Origin: JADJMO01 sp016794445
Lineage (GTDB): Bacteria; Myxococcota_A; Polyangia; Polyangiales; JADJMO01
Length of the DNA: 20,960 bases
Assembly: GCA_016794445.1 (NCBI GenBank)
Contig: JAEUKC010000173.1
Span: 1 to 20,960 of the forward strand
Direction: 5' to 3'
Shown here: positions 14,479-20,960 of the stretch, in pieces
Numbering within the stretch: the stretch's first letter is position 1
Layout: each line of letters begins with the position of its first letter
Notes under the pieces: generated by a model
Database searches by the model: none
What the model saw: the letters and a program-made list of their open reading frames with translations, nothing else
What the model was told of the DNA's origin: nothing
Position numbers and translations under genes: made by a program

Positions 14479-15287
14479 CCCTCGCGCCCCAGCGCCTCGA
14501 TGACCAGCGCCTCGACCGCCGCCGCGGCGTCGACGTGCACCCAGTGGCCGGCGCCCTCCACGACGTGCAGCCGCAGGCTCTCGTTGCCGGCGAGGCGGGC
14601 GCGGTCGGCCGCGTCGAGCACCGACGAGGCGCCGCCGACGATCACGTCGGTGATCGCGCGCGCGGGCTCGAGCGCCGGCCACAGGTCGCGGGCGAAGTAG
14701 TCGTCGAGGAGGGCCTGCACGCCGTCGAGTTCGGGGCCGAAGCGCACGCGCTCCCCTTCGCGCACGAGGTTCATGGCGAGCCACTGCGCGATGCCCAGCG
14801 GCTGCCCTGCGGCGCGGACGGCGTCCTGGAACTCGACGCGGTCGCGGAACGTGGGCGGGAGCTTCCGGAGCATCTCGAGCACGTCGAGCGTGGACTCCGA
14901 GCCGCGCGCGGTCGGGCGCGGGCCGGGGTTGCTGTCGACGAGGATCAGGCGCTCGAGCGGCGCGAGTCCGTGCAGGACCAGCGCCACCTTGCCGCCGAAG
15001 CTGTGGCCGAGGGCGCCCGCGATCGGCACCGGGAGCGCGAGCAGATCCTCGGCGACGCGGTCGAGGGTCCACGGCGGGCCGAGGCGGTGCGAGCGGCCGT
15101 GGCCGCGCAGATCGACGAGCACGGCGCCGAAGCGGGGCACGGCGCCGACCACCTTGCGCGCGAGCGAGCGCCAGTTGGCGCCGGTGCCGAGGATGCCGTG
15201 CAGGAACACGATCCACTGCTCCGGGGTGTGGTCCGGGGCGGCGACGAGCTCGTGGTGGGGCCAGTGCGAGGAAGGGAGGTGGTCCAT
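14475..15287 (-). CDS. Alpha/beta hydrolase (YbfF/ABHD11-like esterase)
   Basis: The 270-residue protein is a single-domain alpha/beta hydrolase: the oxyanion region FLHGILGTGANW (28-39), VDLRGHGRS (58-66), the nucleophile Ser 96 in GHSFGGK and the catalytic His 248 in GAGHWVH; the acid is probably Asp 225. HGILGTGANW and RGHGRSH resemble YbfF/ABHD11-type carboxylesterases, so a cytoplasmic ester or thioester hydrolase is likely, with unknown substrate. I choose ATG 15287, which gives MDHLPSSHWPHH; the same frame stays open far upstream but that part is antisense to other clear genes. No Shine-Dalgarno is visible. It diverges from the flavoprotein gene across 57 bp. Confidence 0.85.
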   Translation of the reverse strand: MDHLPSSHWPHHELVAAPDHTPEQWIVFLHGILGTGANWRSLARKVVGAVPRFGAVLVDLRGHGRSHRLGPPWTLDRVAEDLLALPVPIAGALGHSFGGKVALVLHGLAPLERLILVDSNPGPRPTARGSESTLDVLEMLRKLPPTFRDRVEFQDAVRAAGQPLGIAQWLAMNLVREGERVRFGPELDGVQALLDDYFARDLWPALEPARAITDVIVGGASSVLDAADRARLAGNESLRLHVVEGAGHWVHVDAAAAVEALVIEALGREG

Positions 15288-15344
15288 GAGAATTGTGCGA
15301 ACTGGATCTTCCGGAGGTACCAGCGCGGAGGCACGTTCGAGGGC

Positions 15345-15926
15345 ATGCCGACCCCCCGCACCACCGTTCATCGCCTGCCGCGTCGCGCCACGTACGACCG
15401 CGCCGCCATCGACGCAATCCTCGACGAGGCGTTCGTCGCCCACGTGGGCATCGTCGACGGAGGTCAGCCGTTCGTGATCCCCATGGCCTACGTCCGCGTG
15501 GGCGACGCCGTGTACCTGCACGGCGCGATCGCGAGCCGCCTCCTGAAGAACGCGGCGAGCGCCCCGACGCTGTGCTGCACCGTGACGCTCCTCGACGGGC
15601 TCGTGCTCGCGAAATCGGCGTTCCATCACTCCATGAACTACCGGTCGGTCGTCGTGCTCGGCCAGGGGCGCGCGGTGGTCGGCCCCGAGAAGGATCAGGC
15701 CCTCGCGGCGCTCGTCGACAAGCTCGAGGCGGGCCGCTCGGCGCACGCGCGCGCGCCGAACGACAAGGAGCTCGCGGCGACGGCGGTCGTGGCGCTCGGC
15801 CTCTCCGAGGCGTCGGCCAAGGTGCGCGAGGGTGGGCCGCTCGACGATCCCGAGGATCTCGCGCTGCCCGTGCCCGCGGGGGTGGTGCCGCTCGCGCTCG
15901 TGCGCGGGGCGTTCGTGCCTTCGTGA
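15345..15926 (+). CDS. Pyridoxamine 5'-phosphate oxidase-like flavin-binding protein
   Basis: The 193-residue protein resembles the FMN-binding split-barrel group that includes NimA-like proteins. The pattern is: basic N-terminus (RLPRRATYDRAAIDAILDEA), AHVGIVDGGQPFVIPMAYVR (32-51), VYLHGAIASRLLKN (57-69), TLLDGLVLAKSAFHHSMNYRSVVVLG (around 83-108) and a C-terminal VPLALVRGAF. His 60 and the HHSMNYRS segment are the usual cofactor-contacting region. It probably binds FMN or F420 in the cytoplasm; the substrate is unknown. The esterase gene starts 12 bp downstream, so they are probably co-transcribed. Confidence 0.85.
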   Translation: MPTPRTTVHRLPRRATYDRAAIDAILDEAFVAHVGIVDGGQPFVIPMAYVRVGDAVYLHGAIASRLLKNAASAPTLCCTVTLLDGLVLAKSAFHHSMNYRSVVVLGQGRAVVGPEKDQALAALVDKLEAGRSAHARAPNDKELAATAVVALGLSEASAKVREGGPLDDPEDLALPVPAGVVPLALVRGAFVPS

Positions 15927-15938
15927 TAGAAACGGGGC

Positions 15939-16988
15939 ATGCCCGTCTCCCGCCGCGCCGCCCTCGAGGGCAAGGCCGCCCGCGCCATGCTGCAACTGCC
16001 GCGTCCCGTCCTCGTGCGCATGAGCGGGGGTACGAGGAGGACGCACGACGGCTACGTGCTCGACGAGCAGATCCAGCTCGTGCTGTTCCTGTTCGACAAG
16101 CTCGGCAAGAAGCACACGCACGAGCTCTCGGTGGCCCAGGCGCGGCGCGAGCTCGACGTGAACGCGCTCGCGTTCGCGCCGCCGCGGCGGTCGCTCGAGA
16201 CGGTCGAGAACCGCCGCCTCGCGACGCCGGCGGGCGAGATCCCCGTGCGCATCTACCACCCACGCGGGCTGCGCGACGCGGCGCCGGCGGTGGTGATCTT
16301 CCACGGCGGCGGCTGGGTGATCGGCAGCCTCGACTCGCACGACCCGGTGTGCGGCGAGATCGCGGACGACGCGGCCTGCGTGGTGATCTCGGTCGACTAC
16401 CGCCTCGCGCCCGAGCACCCGTTCCCGGCCGCGGTGGACGACGCGACGGCGGCGTTCCGCTGGGTCGTGGCCAACGCCGCCTCCCTCGGGGTCGATCCGC
16501 ACCGCATCGCCGTGATGGGCGACAGCGCCGGTGGCAACCTCGCGGCGGTGGTCGCGCTCGACACGCGCGACGACGCGGTGCGCCCCTGCTTCCAGGTGCT
16601 CGTCTACCCGGCGGTCGACCTCACGCGGTCTTTCCCGTCGCACCGCACGCTCTCCAAGGGGTACTTCCTGGAGAAGGCGACGATGGACTGGTTCATCGAC
16701 CACTACGCGCCGAACGAGGCGGATCACCGGCTGCCGCGCGCCTCGCCGATCTTCGCGAAGAGCCTCGCCGGCCTGCCGCCCGCGCTCGTGCAGACGGCCG
16801 GCTTCGACCCGCTGCGGGACGAGGGTCAGGCCTACGCCGACAAGCTCGCGGAGGCCGGCGTCTCGGTGCAGCACCAGTGCTACGGGTCGACCATCCACGG
16901 CTACTTCAACATGTCGGGCACGATCGAGGCCGCGAGGCGCCCGGTGCTCGACGCCATCCACGCGCTGCGCCGCGCGTTCGCTCAGTAA
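15939..16988 (+). CDS. HSL-family alpha/beta hydrolase (esterase/lipase)
   Basis: The 349-residue protein has the hormone-sensitive-lipase family signature: HGGGW at 122-126 (oxyanion hole), DYRLAPEHPFPAA (153-165), nucleophile Ser 196 in GDSAGGN, Asp 290 in GFDPLRDEG and His 320 in HGYF. It should hydrolyse short- to medium-chain esters. An 80-residue N-terminal extension (LDEQIQLVLFLFDKLGKKH) is probably a cap. There is no signal peptide, so it is likely cytoplasmic. It is 12 bp downstream of the flavoprotein gene, and its TAA overlaps the converging dehydrogenase gene by 7 bp. Confidence 0.9.
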   Translation: MPVSRRAALEGKAARAMLQLPRPVLVRMSGGTRRTHDGYVLDEQIQLVLFLFDKLGKKHTHELSVAQARRELDVNALAFAPPRRSLETVENRRLATPAGEIPVRIYHPRGLRDAAPAVVIFHGGGWVIGSLDSHDPVCGEIADDAACVVISVDYRLAPEHPFPAAVDDATAAFRWVVANAASLGVDPHRIAVMGDSAGGNLAAVVALDTRDDAVRPCFQVLVYPAVDLTRSFPSHRTLSKGYFLEKATMDWFIDHYAPNEADHRLPRASPIFAKSLAGLPPALVQTAGFDPLRDEGQAYADKLAEAGVSVQHQCYGSTIHGYFNMSGTIEAARRPVLDAIHALRRAFAQ

Positions 16989-17905
16989 CCGCGAAGCCGA
17001 TCCACGACGTCGAGGAGCGGCTCGCCGGCCTCGAGGCGCCGCACGTTCTCGAGGAGCCGCGCGACCATCTGGCGCACGTAGTCGCGCCCGTGGCCGGCGA
17101 CGTGCGGCGTGACGATCGCGTTGGGGGCCGTCCACAGGGGGCTCTCGGTCGGCAGCGGCTCCACGTCGAACACGTCGAGCCCCGCGCCGCCGAGGTGGCC
17201 GCGCTCGAGGGCGTCGAGCAGGGCGGCCTCGACGACGATCCCGCCGCGCGACACGTTGATCACGTGCGCGTGGGGGGCGAGGGCCTCGAGGAGCGGCGCA
17301 TCGACGAGCCCGCGCGTGTCGGGCGTGCGCGCGCAGCACACGACGAGTGCGTCGGCGCCGCGCGCGACCTCGCGCAGGCGTTCGCTGCCGACGACGCCTT
17401 CTCGCGCCGTGCGTCCGACCACGGTCACCTGCATCGACAGCGCGCGGAGGATCGCGGCGATGCGCGCGCCGGTGGCGCCGGCGCCGAGGATCACGGCGCT
17501 GCGCCCCGCGAGCGTGCCGTGCGCGAACGGGTGCCAGGTGCGCGTGGCCTGCCGCGCGAGGTGGCTCGGGAGCCCGAGCACGAGCGCGAGCAGGAGGCCG
17601 ACCGCGTGCTGGGCGACCTCCTCGGCGAACACGCCCCGCGCGCACGCGACCGGGACCCCGTCGGGGACGCCGCCGTGATCGGGATAGAAGTGATCGACCC
17701 CGACGCCCATCCCCTGCACGAGGCGCAGGCGCCGCGCCTCGACGAACGACCCGGGCGGAGGCACCGCGGTGAACACCACCTCGGCCTCGGCGAGCGCGGC
17801 GGGACCCGTTGCCTCGACGAGGGTGCGCGACGGATCGAGCTTCGCGAACGCCGCGCGCACCTCGGCGAGCGGCGCGTGATAGACGTGGATCGCGGAGACC
17901 TTCAC
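16982..17905 (-). CDS. D-2-hydroxyacid dehydrogenase
   Basis: The 307-residue protein follows the D-isomer-specific 2-hydroxyacid dehydrogenase pattern: a catalytic domain at both ends, the NAD-binding motif GAGATG (141-146), VCCARTPDTRGL, NVSRGGIVVE with catalytic Arg 220, FDVEPLP with Glu 249 and TPHVAGHG with His 268. It would interconvert a 2-oxoacid and a D-2-hydroxyacid with NAD(P)H. It resembles GhrA/glyoxylate reductase-type enzymes, but the substrate is not deducible. Its GTG start at 17905 lies back-to-back with the possible GTG start of the divergent gene, inside CACGTG. GGTAGAG upstream is a weak ribosome binding candidate. Confidence 0.9.
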   Translation of the reverse strand: MKVSAIHVYHAPLAEVRAAFAKLDPSRTLVEATGPAALAEAEVVFTAVPPPGSFVEARRLRLVQGMGVGVDHFYPDHGGVPDGVPVACARGVFAEEVAQHAVGLLLALVLGLPSHLARQATRTWHPFAHGTLAGRSAVILGAGATGARIAAILRALSMQVTVVGRTAREGVVGSERLREVARGADALVVCCARTPDTRGLVDAPLLEALAPHAHVINVSRGGIVVEAALLDALERGHLGGAGLDVFDVEPLPTESPLWTAPNAIVTPHVAGHGRDYVRQMVARLLENVRRLEAGEPLLDVVDRLRGY

Positions 17906-19027
17906 GTGGCGACTCTACCGCGAATGCCCCTGCTGGGCGCCGAGCTCGCGAGCCCGTCGTTCAGCGCGCGCGGGATGCACGTGGCCGCCGTGCGCGCGGG
18001 GTCGATGGCGGACGAGGCGGGGCTCGCGGCCGGCGACGTCGTGGTCGGGATCGGCGGGCTCCCGGTGCGATCGGCGCGCGAGCTGCGGCGCGCGTGGCAG
18101 GCGATCGGCCAAGAGCCACGCGTCGCGATCGAGAGCGAGCGCGGCCTGCACGAGGCGACCGTCCAGCGCCGACCCTCGGAGACCGTGCCCGGGGCCACGG
18201 TCGAATACGGGCAGATCGATCGCGACGTCTCGCTGCGCACGATCGTCACGCGGCCCGCCGCCCGCGCGCCGGCGGTGCTGTTCCTGCAAGGGATCGGGCC
18301 CTCGTCCCTGGACTTCGTCGGAGGCGCGCCGCCGATCGCGCGCCTCCTGCACGGGCTCGCTGCGGAGGGCCTGGTCACGATGCGGCTCGAGCGTCGTGGG
18401 GTCGGGGACAGCGAGGGCGAGCTGCCCGACTTCGACACCGAGGTGGCCGACGCGCAGGCGGCGCTCGCGTGGCTCCGCGCGCGACCGTTCGTGCAGGGCG
18501 TGGTCCTCCTCGGGCACAGCCTCGGCGGCATGGTCGCGCCGCTGCTCGAGGGCGCGATCGCGCGCGTGGTCTACGGCACCACCGCGCGCCCGTGGTTCAC
18601 GACGCTCGAGGAGGGTACGCGCCGCCAGCTGCTCCTCCGCGGGGCGTCGGCGGCCGAGATCGACGCCGCGTGGGCCGAGGAGCGGCGTGCGCTCGACGAG
18701 GACGAGATCGTCCACGAGCGCTCGCGGGCGTTCCACCAGCAGCTCGCCGCGACGGACCTCGCCTCGGCGTGGCGTCGGCGCGCGGCGCGCATGCTCGTCC
18801 TCGCCGGCGAACACGACTGGGTCGTCGACGGCGAGGAGCAAGCCGACGTGGCCGCGCTCGCGGGCGGAGAGATCCGCACGTTGCCCGGGCTCGACCACGC
18901 CTTCACCCACCACGACTCCCTGGCGGCGAGCCTCGCAGCCTATGGCAAGGGCGCGTGGAGTTCGCGGATCGTCCAGGAGATCGCGGGGTTCGTGCGCGAG
19001 GTGACCGGCGCCGGGTCCGTCGGATAG
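17906..19027 (+). CDS. PDZ domain fused to alpha/beta hydrolase
   Basis: From GTG 17906 the product is 373 residues; ATG 17924 would give 367. GTG is preferred because GGAG lies eight bases upstream while the ATG has no such site. Residues about 15-80 form a PDZ domain (GMHVAAVRAGSMADEAGL, AAGDVVVGIGG), as found in HtrA- or C-terminal-processing proteases. Residues about 115-370 are an alpha/beta hydrolase: LFLQGIG (125-131), RLERRGVGDSEG (160-171), nucleophile Ser 205 in GHSLGGM, probable acid Asp 304 and His 331 in LDHAF. No signal peptide is seen. The PDZ may bind a C-terminus and present it to the hydrolase. A zinc-ribbon protein gene follows after 11 bp, probably in the same operon. Confidence 0.85.
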   Translation: MATLPRMPLLGAELASPSFSARGMHVAAVRAGSMADEAGLAAGDVVVGIGGLPVRSARELRRAWQAIGQEPRVAIESERGLHEATVQRRPSETVPGATVEYGQIDRDVSLRTIVTRPAARAPAVLFLQGIGPSSLDFVGGAPPIARLLHGLAAEGLVTMRLERRGVGDSEGELPDFDTEVADAQAALAWLRARPFVQGVVLLGHSLGGMVAPLLEGAIARVVYGTTARPWFTTLEEGTRRQLLLRGASAAEIDAAWAEERRALDEDEIVHERSRAFHQQLAATDLASAWRRRAARMLVLAGEHDWVVDGEEQADVAALAGGEIRTLPGLDHAFTHHDSLAASLAAYGKGAWSSRIVQEIAGFVREVTGAGSVG

Positions 19028-19038
19028 CCTCTCACCCC

Positions 19039-19404
19039 ATGCACCTCGTCCCCTGCACCTCCTGCCTCCGTCACGTGCGCGCGAACGCGGCGCAGTGTCC
19101 GTTCTGCGACGTCGCCCTCGGCGTGGCGAGCGCCGACCCCGGCGCTCCTCCGGCGCGCCTCTCCCGCGCAGCACGGATGGCGTTCGGCGCGGCCGTCGCG
19201 ACCACCCTCGTCGCGTGCGGCAACAACAAGGTGCCGGCCGACTCCACCAACGGCACGAACAAGCCCGAGCCCTCGGCGAGCGCGAGCGTCGCGCCGACGA
19301 CGGAGCCGACCGCCACGGCCAAGCCGCTCCCGACGGCGACCTCCACGGTGCCGACCGCGATGCCGCCCTACGGCGCCCCGCCCGTCGACGGGCTGCTCGC
19401 CTGA
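19039..19404 (+). CDS. Zinc-ribbon/lipobox protein with C-terminal YGAPPVDGLLA
   Basis: The 121-residue product has three parts. Residues 1-23 form a zinc-ribbon-like knuckle, CX2C-X10-CX2C (cysteines 6, 9, 20, 23; CLRHVR and CPFC). Residues about 40-60 are an Arg-led hydrophobic segment ending in a lipobox-like LVAC (Cys 60). The rest is a Pro/Ser/Thr/Ala-rich linker ending in PPYGAPPVDGLLA. If the lipobox is used, the metal knuckle would be removed as part of an unusual leader and the C-terminus would be displayed outside. The next gene is a coupled paralog with the same ends. Function unknown; related short proteins seem common in Polyangia. Confidence 0.7.
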   Translation: MHLVPCTSCLRHVRANAAQCPFCDVALGVASADPGAPPARLSRAARMAFGAAVATTLVACGNNKVPADSTNGTNKPEPSASASVAPTTEPTATAKPLPTATSTVPTAMPPYGAPPVDGLLA

Positions 19405-19874
19405 TGCTGACACCCTGCTGCCAATGCCTCCGCCACGTGCGGAGCGGCGACGACACATGCCCGTTCTGCGGCGCGCCGGCGCCCACGCCGGTGCCCGGTC
19501 CGCTCGGGTTCGGACGCGCGGCGCGCGCCGCGGCGGGGGCGTTCGCGCTCTCGACCGCGATCGTGGGCTGCAAGGAGGAGCCGAAGCCAGAGCCCGCGAA
19601 GCCGGTGGGGAGCGCCCCGGCCGCTTCTCCCGTGGCGTCTCCGGTGCCTTCCGTCGCGCCCAGCGTCGTCGCCAGTCTGAGCGCCATGGAGGCGACCGTG
19701 GCCTCGGCGCTCGCCTCCGCGTCGGCGGCGTTGTCGGCATCCGCGTCCGCCTCTGCTTCGGCTCCTCCGCGACCGACCGTCGCCAACGTCCCGGTGCTGT
19801 CGGCCTATCCGAAGCCGCCGCCGAACTCCAACAAGCCCTACGGCGCGCCACCCGCCGACGGGCTCCTCGTCTGA
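19404..19874 (+). CDS. Paralogous zinc-ribbon/lipobox protein with C-terminal YGAPPADGLLV
   Basis: ATG 19404 shares one base with the TGA of the preceding gene, so the pair is translationally coupled. The 156-residue product repeats its layout: cysteines 5, 8, 19 and 22 in CX2C-X10-CX2C with the identical CLRHVR and CPFC blocks, a hydrophobic segment ending in IVGC (Cys 56), a Lys/Pro- then Ser/Ala-rich linker with SASASASA runs, and the end KPYGAPPADGLLV. The ends are conserved while the linkers differ in sequence and length, suggesting selection on both termini. The gene converges on the radical SAM/SPASM gene, with 33 bp between their stops. Confidence 0.7.
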   Translation: MLTPCCQCLRHVRSGDDTCPFCGAPAPTPVPGPLGFGRAARAAAGAFALSTAIVGCKEEPKPEPAKPVGSAPAASPVASPVPSVAPSVVASLSAMEATVASALASASAALSASASASASAPPRPTVANVPVLSAYPKPPPNSNKPYGAPPADGLLV

Positions 19875-19893
19875 TACTGCCACCTGCTGCCAC

Positions 19894-19906
19894 GCCCGGG
19901 ACGGGC
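19894..19906. terminator. Small hairpin between converging stops
   Basis: GCCCG GGA CGGGC is a 5-bp stem with a 3-nt loop in the 33-bp gap between the second zinc-ribbon gene and the radical SAM gene. No T-run follows. It may be a weak bidirectional terminator or chance. Confidence 0.25.
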
Positions 19907-19907
19907 T

Positions 19908-20960
19908 TCAGCCGGTGGCGTCGCGCGGCTCGAGGATCAGGTCGAAGCGACCCATGTCGAAAGGGTTGCCCTCGGCCGCGACCGCCGGCACGAGCCGCTC
20001 GCGCAGGCCCGCGCGGTCGCGCTCGAGGGCGCGGTGGTGGCACCAGGGGTTGTCGCCGGGCTCGCCGAGGATCGACTCCGAGGTCCACGTGCAGCCACCG
20101 CGGCACTCCTCGGCGTAGTAGCAGGTGCGGCAGTAGCCGCGCAGATCCGAGACCTGGCGATCGCGGGCGAAGCGCATGCGGCTGCTCCGCTCCCAGAGGT
20201 CCGCGAGGCGGTGCTCGCGCACGGTGCCGGCGGCCCAGCGCGCGGTGGCGAGCGAGGGGCAGCCCTTGACCGTGCCGTCCGACTCGATGCCGAACCCCGA
20301 GCGACCCATGCCGCACGAGGCGAGGTGGCCGCGGGGCATCGTGCCCCGCAGCTTGGTCTCGACGGGGCCGAAGTACCCGACGTTGTTGCCGGGCCACAGG
20401 AGCACGCGCTCCTTGCGACAGCGGTCCGCGAGCTCGCCGAGCAGGGGGAACAGCGTGAGCATGTCGTAGGGCTGGAGCACCACGTCGGGCTCGTCGGCCG
20501 CGCGACCCATGGGGACCGTGAGCTGGATCTGCCAGCTGTGCACGCCGCGCGCGAGGATCGCCTCGAACACCTGGGGCAGCTCGTGCATGGAGAGCCGGTT
20601 GATCTGCGTGTTGGCCGAGACGCGCACGCCCGCGGCCTGCAGGTTCTCGAGCGCGGTGAGCGCGGCGGCGTGCGAACCCTGGAGGCCGCGGAGCCGATCG
20701 TGGGTCTCGGCGAGCCCGTCGACGGAGACGCTCACGCTGTTGATCCCCGCGTCGGCCGCGGCCTTCGCGCGCTCCCTGGTGAAGCCGCGACCGCCCGTCG
20801 TGATCAGCGCCTGCATGCCCTTCTTGCGCGTGTGACGGATGAGGTCGAGCCAGTCCTCGCGCAGGTAGACCTCGCCGCCGATGAAGACGATCTCCATGGT
20901 GCCGAGGTCGGCGAGCTGATCGATGACGTCGAGGCACTCGGCGGTGGTGAGCTCGTCGGG
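19908..20960 (-). CDS. Radical SAM/SPASM enzyme, N-terminus beyond the window
   Basis: The reading frame is open to the right edge, so the 5' part, including the CX3CX2C cluster motif of radical SAM enzymes, is missing. The visible 350 residues start just before VFIGGEVYLRED, the usual GGEPLLR-type SAM-contact segment, and continue through the barrel (SVSVDGL). The C-terminal domain is a textbook SPASM: counting from the internal Met at 20897, Cys 195, then G-X4-C 213, then C256-X2-C259-X5-C265-X3-C269 and Cys 286, seven ligands for two auxiliary [4Fe-4S] clusters. Such enzymes modify peptides or proteins (PqqE, MftC, anaerobic sulfatase maturases). The two zinc-ribbon proteins next door are possible substrates. 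The internal ATG 20897 is unlikely to be the true start. Confidence 0.9.
   Translation of the reverse strand, partial: PDELTTAECLDVIDQLADLGTMEIVFIGGEVYLREDWLDLIRHTRKKGMQALITTGGRGFTRERAKAAADAGINSVSVSVDGLAETHDRLRGLQGSHAAALTALENLQAAGVRVSANTQINRLSMHELPQVFEAILARGVHSWQIQLTVPMGRAADEPDVVLQPYDMLTLFPLLGELADRCRKERVLLWPGNNVGYFGPVETKLRGTMPRGHLASCGMGRSGFGIESDGTVKGCPSLATARWAAGTVREHRLADLWERSSRMRFARDRQVSDLRGYCRTCYYAEECRGGCTWTSESILGEPGDNPWCHHRALERDRAGLRERLVPAVAAEGNPFDMGRFDLILEPRDATG

Noticed and set aside
14475..17645. A leftward open frame of over 1000 codons
   Set aside because: Only 14475-15287 encodes a recognisable hydrolase; the rest is an Arg/Ala-rich antisense frame across the flavoprotein and esterase genes and an alternative frame of the dehydrogenase gene.
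15293..17905. Long rightward frame upstream of the PDZ-hydrolase
   Set aside because: It overlaps well-supported genes in other frames, and the protein-like sequence begins only at the PDZ domain near 17906.

Overview
The window is about 21 kb of very GC-rich bacterial DNA with G/C-loaded third codon positions. It looks like a chromosomal segment of a myxobacterium, most likely class Polyangia of the Myxococcota. This is an inference from three things: lipoproteins with a C-x-PG-x-TQ-x-C-x-C-x-GGG-x-G cassette followed by Thr/Asp/Ala-rich linkers, zinc-ribbon proteins with CLRHVR...CPFC N-termini, and the GC-rich coding style. No phage, insertion sequence, CRISPR array or rRNA was seen.

Layout. 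Bases 1-2210 carry the end of an unknown gene, then a translationally coupled pair: a protein joining a CoaB (phosphopantothenoylcysteine synthetase)-like domain to a class II aldolase/adducin-like domain, and a small protein with an HNLLGHP motif. Bases 2191-6192 hold a membrane-anchored protein of unknown function, a possible gene remnant, and two divergent lipoproteins (one propeller-like, one with a 10-cysteine domain) that share a 49-bp inverted sequence. Bases 6305-8033 hold a PIN-domain toxin with an unusual 318-aa partner, a hairpin, the initiator tRNA-fMet gene and its promoter.

Bases 8074-10875 run rightward: glutaredoxin, a membrane protein overlapping it by 4 bp, a TerB-like protein and a malonyl-CoA-synthetase-like AMP ligase. 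Bases 10897-14478 carry a low-complexity lipoprotein, an ElaA-type acetyltransferase, a leftward exported protein, malate dehydrogenase with a strong terminator, and a small Cys-containing protein. Bases 14475-17905 carry an alpha/beta hydrolase, a PPOX-fold flavoprotein, an HSL-type esterase and a D-2-hydroxyacid dehydrogenase. From 17906 to the end are a PDZ-alpha/beta hydrolase fusion, two tandem zinc-ribbon/lipobox proteins ending in the same YGAPPxDGLL motif, and a converging radical SAM protein with a complete seven-cysteine SPASM domain that runs off the right edge.

Most of the window is housekeeping or generic metabolism. The best candidates for an undescribed system are (1) the tandem zinc-ribbon proteins next to the radical SAM/SPASM enzyme, whose shared C-terminus could be a modification site; (2) the CoaB-like/aldolase-like fusion with its coupled partner; and (3) the PIN toxin with a large non-standard antitoxin beside the initiator tRNA gene. 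All functional statements are motif-based; no database search was possible.
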